From the NCBI GenBank assembly GCA_947044405.1, contig CAMRHE010000331.1, positions 806,001 to 870,000 on the forward strand: a stretch of 64,000 nucleotides of DNA, given 5' to 3'. Under the pieces are notes generated by a model that did not search any database, had not been told where the DNA came from, and saw only the letters and a program-made list of their open reading frames with translations. Below, in pieces: positions 51,166-62,227 of this stretch. The DNA comes from Leptodactylus fallax. Its lineage: Eukaryota; Chordata; Amphibia; Anura; Leptodactylidae. A program made the translations under genes and the position numbers. Within the stretch, counting starts at the first letter, position 1. Each line of letters opens with the position of its first letter.

Positions 51166-52727
51166 AAAATAATAATAATAATAATAATAGTCCTTTAATA
51201 GTCCCACAATGGGGAAATTCAGTGTGTTACAGCAGCAAAGATAAGATAAGCAGATACAAATACAAATACAACATGTACAGGAATATTCCAAGGTGAGAGG
51301 CATTACATTGATAGCAGACAGACAGATAGGACGTGGCAGAGGGGGGGGGGTATAACAGGCAGAGAGATATTTCAGTTCTCTGTGTGTAATGATCTCCGCT
51401 TAGGTCGGTGTTGGTTGTACAGCCTAACCGCGGTGGGGAGGAAAGACTTCCGATAGCGCTCCTTCTCACACCTAGGGTGGAGCAGTCGGTCACTGACAGT
51501 ACTGCTCAGCGCGATCACAGTCTCATGCATGGGATGGGACTTCTTCTTCTGCATGGAGCTCACCACGGACAGTATCCTTCTGTCACCCACCACCTGCACT
51601 GGGTCCAGTGGGCTCCCCAGGACAGAGCTGGCCCTTCTAATCAGCTTGTCAAGTTTATTTCTGTCCCTGGTTGATATACTGCTCCCCCAGCAGGCCACTC
51701 CAAAGAAGATGGCTGATGCCACTACCGAGTTGAAGAAAGTTCTAAGAAGTGCCCTCCGGATTCCAAAGGCTCTCAGCTTCCTAAGCAGGTAGAGCCTGCT
51801 GTGGCCCTTCCTGTACAGGGCCTCCATATGATCTGCCCAGTCCAGCTTATTATTAAGGAGCAAACCCAGGTACTTATAGGTGTTCACAATCTCGATGCCC
51901 GTCCCCAGGATGTCCACTGGTTTAGGAGGGCTTCTGCCTTTGCGGAAGTCCACCACCATCTCCTTGGTCTTCCCCGTGTTAATCTTCAGGTGGTTCCGGT
52001 GGCACCAGTCCACAAAATCCCGGTTCAGTTCTCTGTACTCCCTGTCATCATCATCTGTGATGAGACCCACTATTGCAGAGTCGTCAGAATACTTCTGTAG
52101 GTAGCAGCTGGATGAGTTGCACCTAAAATCTGCAGTGTACAGTGTGAAGAGGAAAGGGGCGAGAACCGTACCCTGAGGTGCCCCCGTATTACAGATCACG
52201 GTACCTGACACACAGTCTTGGGCTCTCACGTATTGAGGTCGATTTGTGAGGTAGTCTAGGATCCAGTTGGAGAGGTGGTGGTCCACTCCAGCAAGGCCCA
52301 GCTTGTCCCTCAATAACCTGGGCTGTATGGTGTTAAAAGCACTGGAGAAGTCAAAGAACATTATTCTCACCGTGTTCCCTGGTTTCTCCAGGTGAGACAG
52401 AGCCCTGTGCAGAAGATGGATGATGGCATCATCTACCCCAATGCCCGGCCGATAAGCAAACTGGAGTGGGTCCATAGCGGGGCTCACTAGAGGGCGGAGA
52501 TGTGTGAGAACCAATCTCTCCAAGATCTTCATCAGGTGGGATGTCAGTGCTACAGGTCTGTAGTCGTTGAGGTCCATAGGGTGGGGTTTCTTTGGAACTG
52601 GTACCACACAAGAAGATTTCCATAATTCAGGGACTATTTCCTGCCTCAGGCTCATATTATACATATATGTAATTATACCACACAGCTGGTCCCCACAAGT
52701 CTTAATTAGCCTTGCACTGATGTCATA
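51165..52727 (-). mobile_element. Jockey-superfamily LINE inserted in gypsy copy 2
   Basis: Minus orientation, 5'-truncated at about 52727 (gypsy resumes with GGGTTTATGAGTTCAGAAAT). The (ATT)n tail at 51168-51190 meets gypsy on the other side. It belongs to the same family as the copies at 35.7-37.6 kb. Confidence 0.9.
51372..52664 (-). CDS. LINE reverse transcriptase, C-terminal 430 residues, open
   Basis: Uninterrupted frame with WKSSCVVPVPKKPHP, DYRPVALTSHLMKILERLVL, FDFSSAFNTI (catalytic Asp), GAPQGTVLAPFLFTLYTADF, YSDDSAIVG (catalytic pair) and NTGKTKEMVVDF, then the C-terminal region ending near RPKRRSLHTEN. The endonuclease and the start of the RT are lost by 5' truncation. The frame is intact over ~1.3 kb, so this insertion is fairly young, but without its 5' part and promoter it cannot work as an element. 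The first Met is only the first in the remaining frame. Confidence 0.88.
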   Translation of the reverse strand: MYNMSLRQEIVPELWKSSCVVPVPKKPHPMDLNDYRPVALTSHLMKILERLVLTHLRPLVSPAMDPLQFAYRPGIGVDDAIIHLLHRALSHLEKPGNTVRIMFFDFSSAFNTIQPRLLRDKLGLAGVDHHLSNWILDYLTNRPQYVRAQDCVSGTVICNTGAPQGTVLAPFLFTLYTADFRCNSSSCYLQKYSDDSAIVGLITDDDDREYRELNRDFVDWCHRNHLKINTGKTKEMVVDFRKGRSPPKPVDILGTGIEIVNTYKYLGLLLNNKLDWADHMEALYRKGHSRLYLLRKLRAFGIRRALLRTFFNSVVASAIFFGVACWGSSISTRDRNKLDKLIRRASSVLGSPLDPVQVVGDRRILSVVSSMQKKKSHPMHETVIALSSTVSDRLLHPRCEKERYRKSFLPTAVRLYNQHRPKRRSLHTEN

Positions 52728-53690
52728 CTGGGTTTATGAGTTCAGAAATTTGCCCAATGTAACGTGGTGCAAATTTCCCCGAAGGAACTCTAAGACGCAG
52801 ATTCCTAGTAGACAGCCAGACTCGATCTCCCACTCTGTATTCAGGGCCAGGTAAGCGTCTTTTATTTGCCTGCCGTTTTTGATATTCTTGGGCTTTAACC
52901 AGGCTCAGACGAGCCTGGGCCCAGACTGTGCACAGTCGCTGATAAGTCTGTTTGGCGATGGGATTAACAGACTCGGTGCTACAGAGAGAGGAGTACCTGG
53001 GGTTAAAACTATAGTTGCAATAAAATGGAGACATTTTAGTGGTGACGTTAACCCTGTTGTTTATTGCAAACTCTGCTAGAGGAAGAAAGGTTCTCCATTT
53101 TTCTTGAGCATCAGATACAAAACACCTTAAGTACTGTTCCAAAGTTTGGTTGAATCTCTCTGTCTGACCATTGGTCTCAGGTTGGAACGCGGAAGAAAAA
53201 GACAGAGAGACCCCCAGACGACCACAAAATTCCTTCCAGAATCTAGAGACAAATTGTACACCCCGATCAGATACAATATTTTCCGGTACACCATGCAAGC
53301 GGAGTATGTGATTAATTAAGAGCGAGGCTAGACGTGGAGCACTTGGAATTTTCTTTAGGGGTACAAAATGACACATTTTGGAGAATCTATCCACAACAAC
53401 CCAAATTACAGTCTTACCTTGGGAACAAGGCAAATCAGTAATAAAGTCCATTGACAAATGGGACCATGGTCTCTTAGGTATAGGAAGGGGATGAAGAAGG
53501 CCCTCGGGTAATCTCCTAGGAGTCTTCATCTTAGCACATGTCTCACAGGCAGCAACAAATTCACATACGTCTCGAGACCAGGAAGGCCACCAGTAAGAGC
53601 GGGAGAGAAGGTATTTAGTCCCAGCGAAGCCGGGATGTCCCGTTAAGGTAGAATAATGAATTTCCTTCAAAACACCAAGACGAAGATTTG
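52727..53690 (-). CDS. gypsy copy 2 integrase (open, partial)
   Basis: On the minus strand the frame runs from PPNLRLGVLKEIHYSTLTGH (H2C2 zinc domain: two His then CETCAKMK) through the catalytic core: Asp in MDFITDLP, Asp in VSDRGVQF, Glu in TERFNQTLEQ. It ends with the basic C-terminal part (KRQANKRRLPGPEYRVGDRV). All catalytic residues are present and no stop is seen. Gypsy protein ends at the LINE junction. Upstream the open frame continues for 38 residues into a solo LTR, which is not part of the enzyme. It would insert the cDNA into chromosomes if the polyprotein were whole. Confidence 0.88.
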
Positions 53691-53695
53691 GAGGT

Positions 53696-54585
53696 TGTGA
53701 AAGATCCTCAGTGCGCCAACACCACGTTGGCCCACACCTGAGACTTCTTTCATAAAAAACACACTCACCGCCAGTGAGTGCTGGGTCCACAAGATAAATA
53801 CAAGACAAGCTTTCTAAATTTTGTATATTTATTAACCCCTAAATGGGTCGGCATTAACATCTAACACGTGCAGTTCAGAACAGATATGCAGATGTATACA
53901 AGCATTAACAGTTACTAGTTACAATATACAGCGCATAAAATAAAAAGGGAATAAAAGTGAAATAATTACTTTACCACACATATCCTTGATGTGGCTCTAT
54001 AGTCCAACACTCACACATAGCATGTGGAGGTAACCAGTGGAGGCTTCTAGCAGCAGCATCACACCATTCCAGCCTGCATGCTCATCACAGTATATCCTCA
54101 GTAGTAGTCTCTTCACAGTATTCTCTCAGTAGCTCATCACAGTAGTCTCAGCACAGTCTTCTCCTTGTAGTCTCTCCCACTGACCTCTTACCTCATCTTT
54201 TATACCCTTGATTACACCACCCAGAATGAGGTCACTGGCGACGGCAAGTATGATTGATTAACGCACTCAAGTCAAGATTCTTTGTAAAGAGATGGGATTA
54301 AGTGGAATGATACAATGCCTTCTATATGTTATCAACCATGTCTGATCAACAGCCCAGGCTAAACAATACATGTGTATTTGATCACCCAGGGCTATGTAGG
54401 AACTCAATGGAGCTATTCTGGGATGGATACAAAGCCCTATTGTTACAATGTTGCCACTACTGACAACATACACCTAGGATTAGAGCTACGCACAGTTTGA
54501 GTAAATGGAATTAAGAGGGAGATACGATACCCAGAGATCAAAATACATCTTTGAGTTATAGCCATATTTAAGTGGAATCATCACA
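53696..54585. mobile_element. Solo LTR (890 bp) nested in gypsy copy 2
   Basis: Starts TGTGAAAGATCCTCAGTGC, ends GGAATCATCACA, flanked by the 5-bp duplication GAGGT (53691-53695 and 54586-54590). Gypsy copy 1 has the empty site. The family is unknown. It splits gypsy pol between RNase H and integrase. Confidence 0.92.
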
Positions 54586-56165
54586 GAGGTACAAATAGTT
54601 TCCCAGTGGGAGTAGTACTGGGAGCAAGATCTTGTGAATTAACAACTAAAGTAGCAAGATCAGGAGTAATAATGGCGAGAACCACTCCGGGAGACAAGAT
54701 TTTTTCTGGGACATCCTTAGGGGCATCGCTGGGACCAAAACTGCGAGATAGGGCATCAGCCCGTACATTTTTAGAGCCTGGACGATAAGTCACCACAAAA
54801 TTAAAACATGTGAGGAATAGCGCCCAGCGGGCCTGCCTAGGAGACTGTCGCTAAGCATTATCCAGATATAGTAGGTTCTTATGATCGGTGAATACTGTGA
54901 TCTGGTGTTTGGCCCCCTCGAGGAAATGTCTCCACTCCTCGAATGCCCATTTAATGGCTAGGAGTTCTCGATTACCAATGTCATAGTTGTGCTGCGTGGG
55001 AGAGAATTTCCTCAAGAAGAAGGCCACAGGTTGCAAACACGTAAAATTTTCAGAGCCTTGAGACAACACGGCACCAATCCCCACTTCAGAGGCATCAACC
55101 TCAATAATAAATGGGCGATCATAGTCTGGTAGTACTAATACAGGAGCCTCAACAAAACATTTCTTGAGATGTACAAAAGCCTGTTCCGCTTCCGGAGTCC
55201 ATTTGGTCACATTGGCACCTTTCTTTGTGAGATCCGTCAATGGCTTCACTATAGAAGAGAAATTCTTAATAAATTTTCGATAATAGTTGGAGAAACCCAA
55301 GAAACGTTGCAGGGCTTTAAGGTTGGAGGGGCATTCCCAGTTATTAATAGCCGTGACTTTTAGTGGATCCATACAAAAAGAATCGGGAGTAATAACGTAA
55401 CCGAGGAAGGTGACCCTTTGGACTCCGAACAGGCATTTGGGCAGTTTGGCAAAGAGACAGTTTTGACGCAACAGTAGCAAAACACTCCTAACATGCTCAA
55501 TATGTGTGGCCCAATCAGGAGAGAACACTAGAATATCATCCAGGTAGACAACCACATAACGACCGAGCAAGTCTCTAAAGATATTGTTAACAAAGTGTTG
55601 AAATACTGCGGGTGCATTACATAACCCGAAAGGCATTACCAAATATTCAAAGTGACCTTCCGGGGTGTTGAACGCAGTTTTCCACTCATCTCCTTCTCTA
55701 ATCTCGATCAGATTGTATGCCCCACGGAGGTCAATTTTAGAAAACCAGCGGGCACCCACAATCTGATTGAAAAGATCAGGGATCAGGGGAAGAGGGTACT
55801 GATTTTTAACCGTAATTTTATTTAATTCTTGGTAGTCAATGCATGGTCGCAGTCCGCCATCTTTCTTTTTAACTAAAAAGAACCCAGCCCCCATGGGAGA
55901 CTGAGACGGAAGGATGTGACCTTTAAGAACACTATCCTGAGTGTAATCCCGCATAGCAAAGACAGTAAGGGGGTTTTAAAACGGATTTTACCCCTGGCCA
56001 GTGGAGTAAAATCCGCCCCAGTAACCAACAGAGGAGTATCTAATGATACAAGTTCAATACGTAAAGCAGAAACAAACGAAAATTTAACAAAGTTAGTGGC
56101 AGCCCCAGAATCTACTAGGGCCTGCCCAGAAACAGATCTGCCCCCAAAGGACAGAGACACAGGTA
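54586..56165 (-). pseudogene. gypsy copy 2 protease, RT and RNase H
   Basis: Protease ALVDSGAATNF near 56120, then the same protease-RT junction as in copy 1 (the frame changes near 55950). RT has YLDDILVF near 55540 and RNase H has EVDASEVG near 55100. A stop (TAG) falls after LLYLDNA at 54853, where copy 1 reads AAG; reading then continues with VTYRPGSKNVRADALSRSFG to the solo LTR. It is dead by that stop and by the shared deletion. Confidence 0.92.
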
Positions 56166-57035
56166 ACATCAATTTGTGAGATTTTTCGGAAGATACCTGA
56201 CTGCCTGAGTGGTTCTTCTGAATACCACTCAGGCCCTGGAGTTTTCTGCTGGTGTACATGGTTTGATGGAACAGTCTCGGATGAGATGACCCGGTTTGCC
56301 GCAATACAGGCAGAGATGATTCCGTAGACGATATTCTCATCTAGCCTTGGTATTCAGCGCTCCCAACTGCATAGGCTCATCTCCAGGGGTGACAGAAGGA
56401 GAACCAGATTCTTTAACAGAAAGAGAGGGATAGACAGAAGACTTAGTGGGACTAAGGTAGGAGGATCAGGGTGACCTACCCAGACATCCTTCACTGAATC
56501 ATTCAGGCCCTGTTTAACAAGAGCTTTCAAAGCAGAGTCGCACCAACCTGCTGTTATACTCAACTTCCGAAACTCAGAGCAATAAGTTTCAGCGGATAGT
56601 TTACCTTGCCGGAGGGTAAGAAGTTGGGACTTGGCAAGTCCAATTTGATCAGGCTCAGCATAAATGGCCCCCAAAGACTTAAAATTTTTTTCCAGATCTG
56701 TCCACTCCTCTGCCTCAGGGGGGGAGTTTAAGGGCCCAAGTCTGTGGATCCCCCTGTAAGAGAGAAATGACCACCCACACCATCTGAGACTGCAACGCAT
56801 GAGAGTTGACCCGAAAATACAACAGACATGATTCCCTGAACTTCTCAAATTTACCTCGGTCCCCTGAAAACCTATCCGGGAGTAACATTTTAACCCTGGG
56901 AAGGGAAATGACAGCAGGTGGTGTAGCAGCGGCCTCAGCTTGATTCTGGGTGAGAGTGTGTACCTGATTGGCCAGCTCAGACACCAAACCTGTTAAACCC
57001 TCCATTCGAGTCACAAGGTCCTGAATAGAAGCCAT
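56166..57035 (-). pseudogene. gypsy copy 2 gag
   Basis: Begins MASIQDLVTRMEGLTGLVSE at 57035 and is open to 56715. A run of seven C (six in copy 1) then shifts the frame; the other frame continues with PDQIGLAKSQLLTLRQGKLS. The CCHC zinc knuckle region lies near 56300, with the sequence disturbed there. Otherwise like copy 1 but without its early stop. Confidence 0.85.
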
Positions 57036-57086
57036 GCCAGTAATGAGTAGAAGGGTAAAGTTTTGTTTTTTTACGGCCTGCTATTC

Positions 57087-57751
57087 TGTAAGGGAATCAC
57101 TAGAGGAGCGATTACCCAGTAGCTGCTGGAGAACTTCTGGGGGGAGGGGCACAACGAGACAGTGGACCCTAAGCTGAATCCCCCCCACTGTCCCTGGATA
57201 ACTTGACCGATCTGTCCTAGGTGACAGCCAGCAACCAGTCGATAGTCCCTCCTTATAATAAGTGATACACAGAACGCAGACAGGACGCACAACAACAAAG
57301 GGAGGTCAGCTAGCCAAGGGGTCGGTAACAATCGAGCAATGCAGTACAAAATCACAATCCAAGAGAAGTCAAAGGTAAGCCAGTGGTCAGAAAATCAGAA
57401 GAGCAGGTAACAAGGAACAAGGAGTATAGCCAGTAAGCGAAATGCAATATCAGGCACCAATGGGAAAGTGAGCAAGCAATACATAGGGAGAAAGAATCCG
57501 CCCCAGACTTGATAGGAGGACAGGCTGTCAATCACAAAGGCAGGAACAAAGTTAACTCTTACTGGAGCAGGGGGAAGCAAGGTGAAGGAGAAGGGCGTGG
57601 TGGAAAATCAATTAAGGAGGTGAGTGAATAGGACAGTGTTCAGACAATACAAGAAAAACGAAAAGGAAGGAATCAAAACCGGTCACGCCTCCTGCGCCGA
57701 AGCGTGCGCCTGGAGGATGGTGCCAAAGCCTGAACAGGCAAGGATGTTACA
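57087..57751 (-). repeat. 5' LTR of gypsy copy 2
   Basis: 665 bp, TGTAACATCCTTGCCTG to ATTCCCTTACA on the minus strand. The outer flank on the plus axis is CTAGA (57752-57756). The element's internal part begins GAATAGCAGGCCGT. Confidence 0.93.
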
Positions 57752-57887
57752 CTAGATAGCTATCACCCAGAAGCTGCTGCTGTGTTATATCAGTGTATAG
57801 AAAAAATAAAATTTGACTTTTATATTGGCAGAAAGATTCTCCCTAACGATTGGGTTAGTACCCAAAGAAACATCAAGAAAGACCAAT
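57752..57887 (-). other. Short piece of the virus-like relic between gypsy copy 2 and a solo LTR
   Basis: 136 bp of AT-rich, coding-like sequence with no clear motif. It lies between two insertions that both have target duplications, so it belongs to the interrupted older element. Confidence 0.4.
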
Positions 57888-58532
57888 TGTTATGGTTTTG
57901 ATGTAAGGCCTCACAATATCAAAAGCAGGAGTTTGGGTGATAACAGCGAGCAGTAGAGACAGTTATTTAAAATTAGCAAACTTCTGTAAGCCATGACCGA
58001 TCCACAGACGCATTCACCAGAGCCTGCCACGAGGCAGGATGGACTTTCACTGAATCTGGGAATCTGAAATGTCACCAAACAGAAGGATGTACCAATAATA
58101 AATGCACTGCTGCTAAAACCAAAACAAAACCCACTATTGACTTACACAACAGAGTGGAAGCAGGAGGCAAGTCGTACAGGCAGGGGTCAGAATCAGGAGA
58201 GGACATCAGAGACTAAATCAGGAGACAAATGCGAAATCTGGAAACAAGCCAAGGGTCAAAAATCTAAATGGGCACGTCTCAAGCAGAATCAGTAGTCCAA
58301 AAGAGAATCCGAGAACAAGCCAAGGGGTCAGATGAAGCAAATGGACACAACAGGAAACGGAGCCAAACTAAGAGTAATACAACAATTAGACGGCAACCTG
58401 AGTTAAGAAGAAGTCTTATAAAGGCTTCCTCAGCCACTAATTGGCCACGCCAGGAACCTCTGAGCTACAGAAGCTTCCCCAGGTTGACACGGCAACCTTA
58501 AAGATGTAGCAGCAGAACTGACACTCCTGACA
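57888..58532 (-). mobile_element. Solo LTR (645 bp) in the virus-like relic
   Basis: On the minus strand it starts TGTCAGGAGTGTCAGTTCTG and ends CAAAACCATAACA. It is flanked by the 5-bp duplication CCAAT (57883-57887 and 58533-58537, plus axis). A TTTATAAGAC box near 58416 on the minus strand fits a promoter in that orientation. Confidence 0.92.
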
Positions 58533-58537
58533 CCAAT

Positions 58538-58815
58538 ACTCTTAAAATATGAGACAGCTTATGACCTGGTACAAGCGTCTCTGAATCAGGTACAGTGATG
58601 GATCTTCTTATTTCATCATAGCGGAGCCAAAAGACCTTGTTTGAAATTTTTATATTTTCAGTTCGCTCATTGATGGTTTTGACCAGATCCCCTACACTGG
58701 CCTTCATAAAATATTCACTGAGTGCTTTGCCAATAAAAAAATTGCTGTCTTGTTCAAAAGTATTCCAAATGAACAGGTCTTGCCAATTTAATGGAATAAC
58801 TCGAAATTATATTTT
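58538..58815 (-). pseudogene. Virus-like gene relic (Maverick/Polinton-type, uncertain product)
   Basis: The minus strand has a ~90-codon open stretch: RVIPLNWQDLFIWNTFEQ near 58800, then VGDLVKTINERTENIKISNK and RSITVPDSETLVPGHKLSHI before the solo LTR cuts it. The pattern of a small domain with xxDLVKxIN, a Phe/Trp strand and a LSHIL end recalls a structural-protein domain seen in Maverick-like elements. The assignment is from pattern memory and weak. Confidence 0.35.
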
Positions 58816-58959
58816 CCGGGTAGATATTGCTAGATGCATTACTTTGTAGTGTTATATGGAATTAGCCATCTTCCATAATTTATATGATCAGTTGATCTCT
58901 TTGAACCCAGCTGTTAAATTTTTTGGGGTATCTGAGCCTTTCTACAAAGTATAAAGTTT

Positions 58960-59190
58960 CACATCCGAATCATTTATTTTTCAATATTTTTTTTGATCTT
59001 GTACATACGGCTCTTATCCATGGACCTTTTTGAATATCTCTTATAAAATGAACCTTCTATATGTTTGCTGCTGAAATCAACAATTCTATACAGCTTATAA
59101 TGCCTCATGATATTGGTCAGAAATTCTCTTCCCCAGTCCGTCTGTAATTTGCATGGTACACGGTTGTTAGAATCAACATCACTCTCCAAG
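58960..59190 (-). pseudogene. Retroviral-type integrase relic (Maverick/Polinton-like)
   Basis: The minus strand reads VPCKLQTDWGREFLTNIMRH and YKLYRIVDFSSKHIEGSFYK. TDxGxEF is the second catalytic Asp motif of rve-type integrases. The spacing to the following motif suits the integrase of Maverick/Polinton elements better than gypsy, and the sequence is unlike the gypsy integrase at 53 kb. At the place of the expected catalytic Glu the relic reads Lys (FYKRYSK). Upstream (59250-59340) another coding-like stretch (SYLEPNESRNIVLDTLVKIL) ends in a stop. Confidence 0.5.
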
Positions 59191-59689
59191 GAGAATTAGC
59201 AGAATTATCCATGTGACTTATAGATAACTCTGAAGTACATTATGTGGCCTAAACATCAGGCTCCAAATTGTGCTTATCTAATATTTTGACTAATGTATCC
59301 AAAACAATGTTTCTAGACTCGTTAGGTTCCAAGTAACTAGATCATAGGTGAACAAGTCTACATGTGAAAATGTTGGCAATAAAGGAATTAGCAGTATACA
59401 TACATACCATGGGATTTAATGAAACCGAACAAATGGCTGCACCACGAAAAAAATGGCCTCCGCCATGTCTGTGACATGGTAGCAACAGCCTCTCAGCTAA
59501 TAGACAGTGGTAGGTGGATATTACAATGCTGATGTCATATGGTGTATAAAAACTTGGACTCTTTTGATCAGCCTTCATTTGCTGTAATGGTTGACATGCA
59601 AACAGTTCTGTGATCCATCTCACTGCATAGCAAGGCTATAGGCAGCACAGTACAGAAAATTTAGGAATTCCAGCAATAGTTACAAACGT
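59191..59689. other. No gene recognised beyond a short coding-like piece
   Basis: Apart from the stretch near 59250-59340 noted with the integrase relic, the 93-codon minus frame at 59342-59623 has no motif I know. Confidence 0.4.
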
Positions 59690-60384
<695 letters not shown>

Positions 60385-62007
60385 CAGTACAGACCAAAAG
60401 TTTGGACCTTCTCATTCCAAGAGTTTTTTGTATTTTCATGACTATAAAAATTGTAGATTCACACTGAAGGCATCAAAACTATGAATTAACACATGTGGAA
60501 TTATATACTTAACAAAAAAGTGTGAAACAACTGAAAATATGTCTTATATTCTAGGTTCTTCAAAGTAGCCACCTTTTGCTTTGATTACTGCTTTGCACAC
60601 TCTTGGCATTCTCTTGATGAGCTTCAAGAGGTAGTCACCTGAAATGGTCTTCCAACAGTCTTGAAGGAGTTCCCAGAGATGCTTCGCACTTGTTGGCCCT
60701 TTTGCCTTCACTCTGCGGGCCAGCTCACCCCAAACCGTCTCGATTGGGTTCAGGTCTGGTGACTGTGGAGGCCAGGTCATCTGGCGTAGCACCCCATCAC
60801 TCTCCTTCTTGGTCAAATAGCCTTTACACAGTCTGGAGGTGTGTTTGGGGTCATTGTCTTGTTGAAAAATAAATGATGGTCCAACTAAACGCAAACCGGA
60901 TGGAATAGCATGCCGCTGCAAGATGCTGTAGTAACCATGCTGGTTCAGTATTCCTCCAATTTTGAATAAATCCCCAACAGTGTCACCAGCAAAGCACCCC
61001 CACACCATCACACCTCCTCCTCCATGCTTCATGGTGGGAACCAGGCATGTACAGTCCATTCGTTCACCTTTTCTGCGTCGCACAAAGACACGGTGGTTGG
61101 AACCAAAGATCTCAAATTTGGACTCATCAGACCAAAGCACAGATTTCCACAGGTCTGATGTCCATTCCTTGTGTTCTTTAGACCAAACAAGTCTCTTGTG
61201 CTTGTTGCCTGTCCTTAGCAGTGGTTTCCTAGCAGCTATTTTACCATGAAGGCCTGCTGCACACAGTCTCCTCTTAACAGTTGTTGTAGAGATGTGTCTA
61301 CTGCTAGAACTCTGTGTGGCATTGACCTGGTCTCTAATCTGAGCTGCTGTTAACCTGCGATTTCTGAGGCTGGTGACTCGGATGAACTTATCCTCCGCAG
61401 CAGAGGTGACTCTTGGTCTTCCTTTCCTGGGGCAGTCCTCATGTGAGCCAGTTTCTTTGTAGCGCTTGATGGTTTTGGCCACTGCACTTGGGGACACTTT
61501 CAAAGTTTTCCCAATTTTTCGGACTGACTGACCTTCATTTCTTAAAGTAATGATGGCCACTCGATTTTCTTTACTTAGCTGCTTTTTTCTTGCCATAATA
61601 CAAATTCTAACACTCCATTCAGTAGGACTATCAGCTGTGTATCCACCTGACTTCTGAACAACACAACTGATGGTTGCCCCATTTATAAGGCAAGAAATCC
61701 CACTTATTATACCTGACAGGGCACACCTGTGAAGTGAAAACCATTTCAGGTGACTACCTCTTGAAGCTCATCAAGAGAATGCCAAGAGTGTGCAAAGCAG
61801 TAATCAAAGCAAAAGGTGGCTACTTTGAAGATCCTAGAATATAAGACATATTTTCAGTTGTTTCACACTTTTTTGTTAAGTATATAATTCCACATGTGTT
61901 AATTCATAGTTTTGTTGCCTTCAGTGTGACTCTATAATTTTTATAGTCATGAAAATACAGAAAACTCTTGGAATGAGAAGGTGTGTCCAAACTTTTGGTC
62001 TGTACTG
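60385..62007 (-). mobile_element. Tc1-like transposon 3, apparently intact, with long inverted repeats
   Basis: Ends CAGTACAGACCAAAAGTTTG and CAAACTTTTGGTCTGTACTG are flanked by TA (60383-60384, 62008-62009). Length 1623 bp. The inverted repeats are unusually long, about 265 bp (60385-60651 against 61741-62007), and reach into the 3' end of the transposase gene. The outer flanks are the split 30-bp minisatellite. Confidence 0.96.
60544..61596 (-). CDS. Tc1-like transposase, full length (DD34E)
   Basis: 350 residues from MARKKQLSKENRVAIITLRN to the stop, with no break. Helix-turn-helix segments (about 1-115, with the GRPRVTS hook), then Asp in VLWSDESKFE, Asp in FQQDNDPKHTS and Glu in SPDLNPIETVWGE: all three catalytic acids in place. 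The last ~30 codons lie within the left inverted repeat. Unlike element 2 it starts directly at its first Met. Expression is not known. Confidence 0.95.
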   Translation of the reverse strand: MARKKQLSKENRVAIITLRNEGQSVRKIGKTLKVSPSAVAKTIKRYKETGSHEDCPRKGRPRVTSAAEDKFIRVTSLRNRRLTAAQIRDQVNATQSSSSRHISTTTVKRRLCAAGLHGKIAARKPLLRTGNKHKRLVWSKEHKEWTSDLWKSVLWSDESKFEIFGSNHRVFVRRRKGERMDCTCLVPTMKHGGGGVMVWGCFAGDTVGDLFKIGGILNQHGYYSILQRHAIPSGLRLVGPSFIFQQDNDPKHTSRLCKGYLTKKESDGVLRQMTWPPQSPDLNPIETVWGELARRVKAKGPTSAKHLWELLQDCWKTISGDYLLKLIKRMPRVCKAVIKAKGGYFEEPRI

Positions 62008-62030
62008 TACATGTCACACATAGACTTTCA

Positions 62031-62214
62031 TACATCCAGCAGAGATCTGTAGCATCTGGTCATGTGACTCCTTGACTCCTCCCATACATGTGGCTGATCA
62101 CATGACTGTGACATCATGACAGGTCCTGTAACCATGGTTTCTGTACAGGAAGCAGCAGCAGTGCGATAGTCTTTGTGTGTACTGAGCTGAAGAGAGAAGA
62201 GCCGGGGGTGCAGG
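62031..62214 (+). promoter_or_regulatory. ZNF-C promoter and non-coding exon 1
   Basis: It repeats the ZNF-B block nearly base for base: CATACATCCAGCAGAGATCT, GGTCATGTGACTCCTTGACT, TCACATGACTGTGACATCAT, CAGGTCCTGTAACCATGG, CTGTACAGGAAGCAGCAGCA. The donor GTAAGAG has its GT at 62215. The gene body is expected to the right of the window. The function is inferred from conservation across three units. Confidence 0.6.
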
Positions 62215-62227
62215 GTAAGAGGGGGAG

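Larger units (their letters stand above)
50205..57751 (-). mobile_element. Ty3/gypsy retrotransposon copy 2, full length, chromovirus type
   Basis: Two LTRs (50205-50861 and 57087-57751) in the same orientation are flanked by CTACA / CTAGA (4 of 5 bases). Reading on the minus strand: gag, zinc knuckle, protease, RT, RNase H, integrase, truncated chromodomain, polypurine tract. A LINE (51165-52727) and a solo LTR (53696-54585) are inserted into it. The two LTRs differ at roughly 25-30 positions by eye, so the insertion is not recent. It lies within the virus-like relic (48.9-59.2 kb). Confidence 0.95.
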
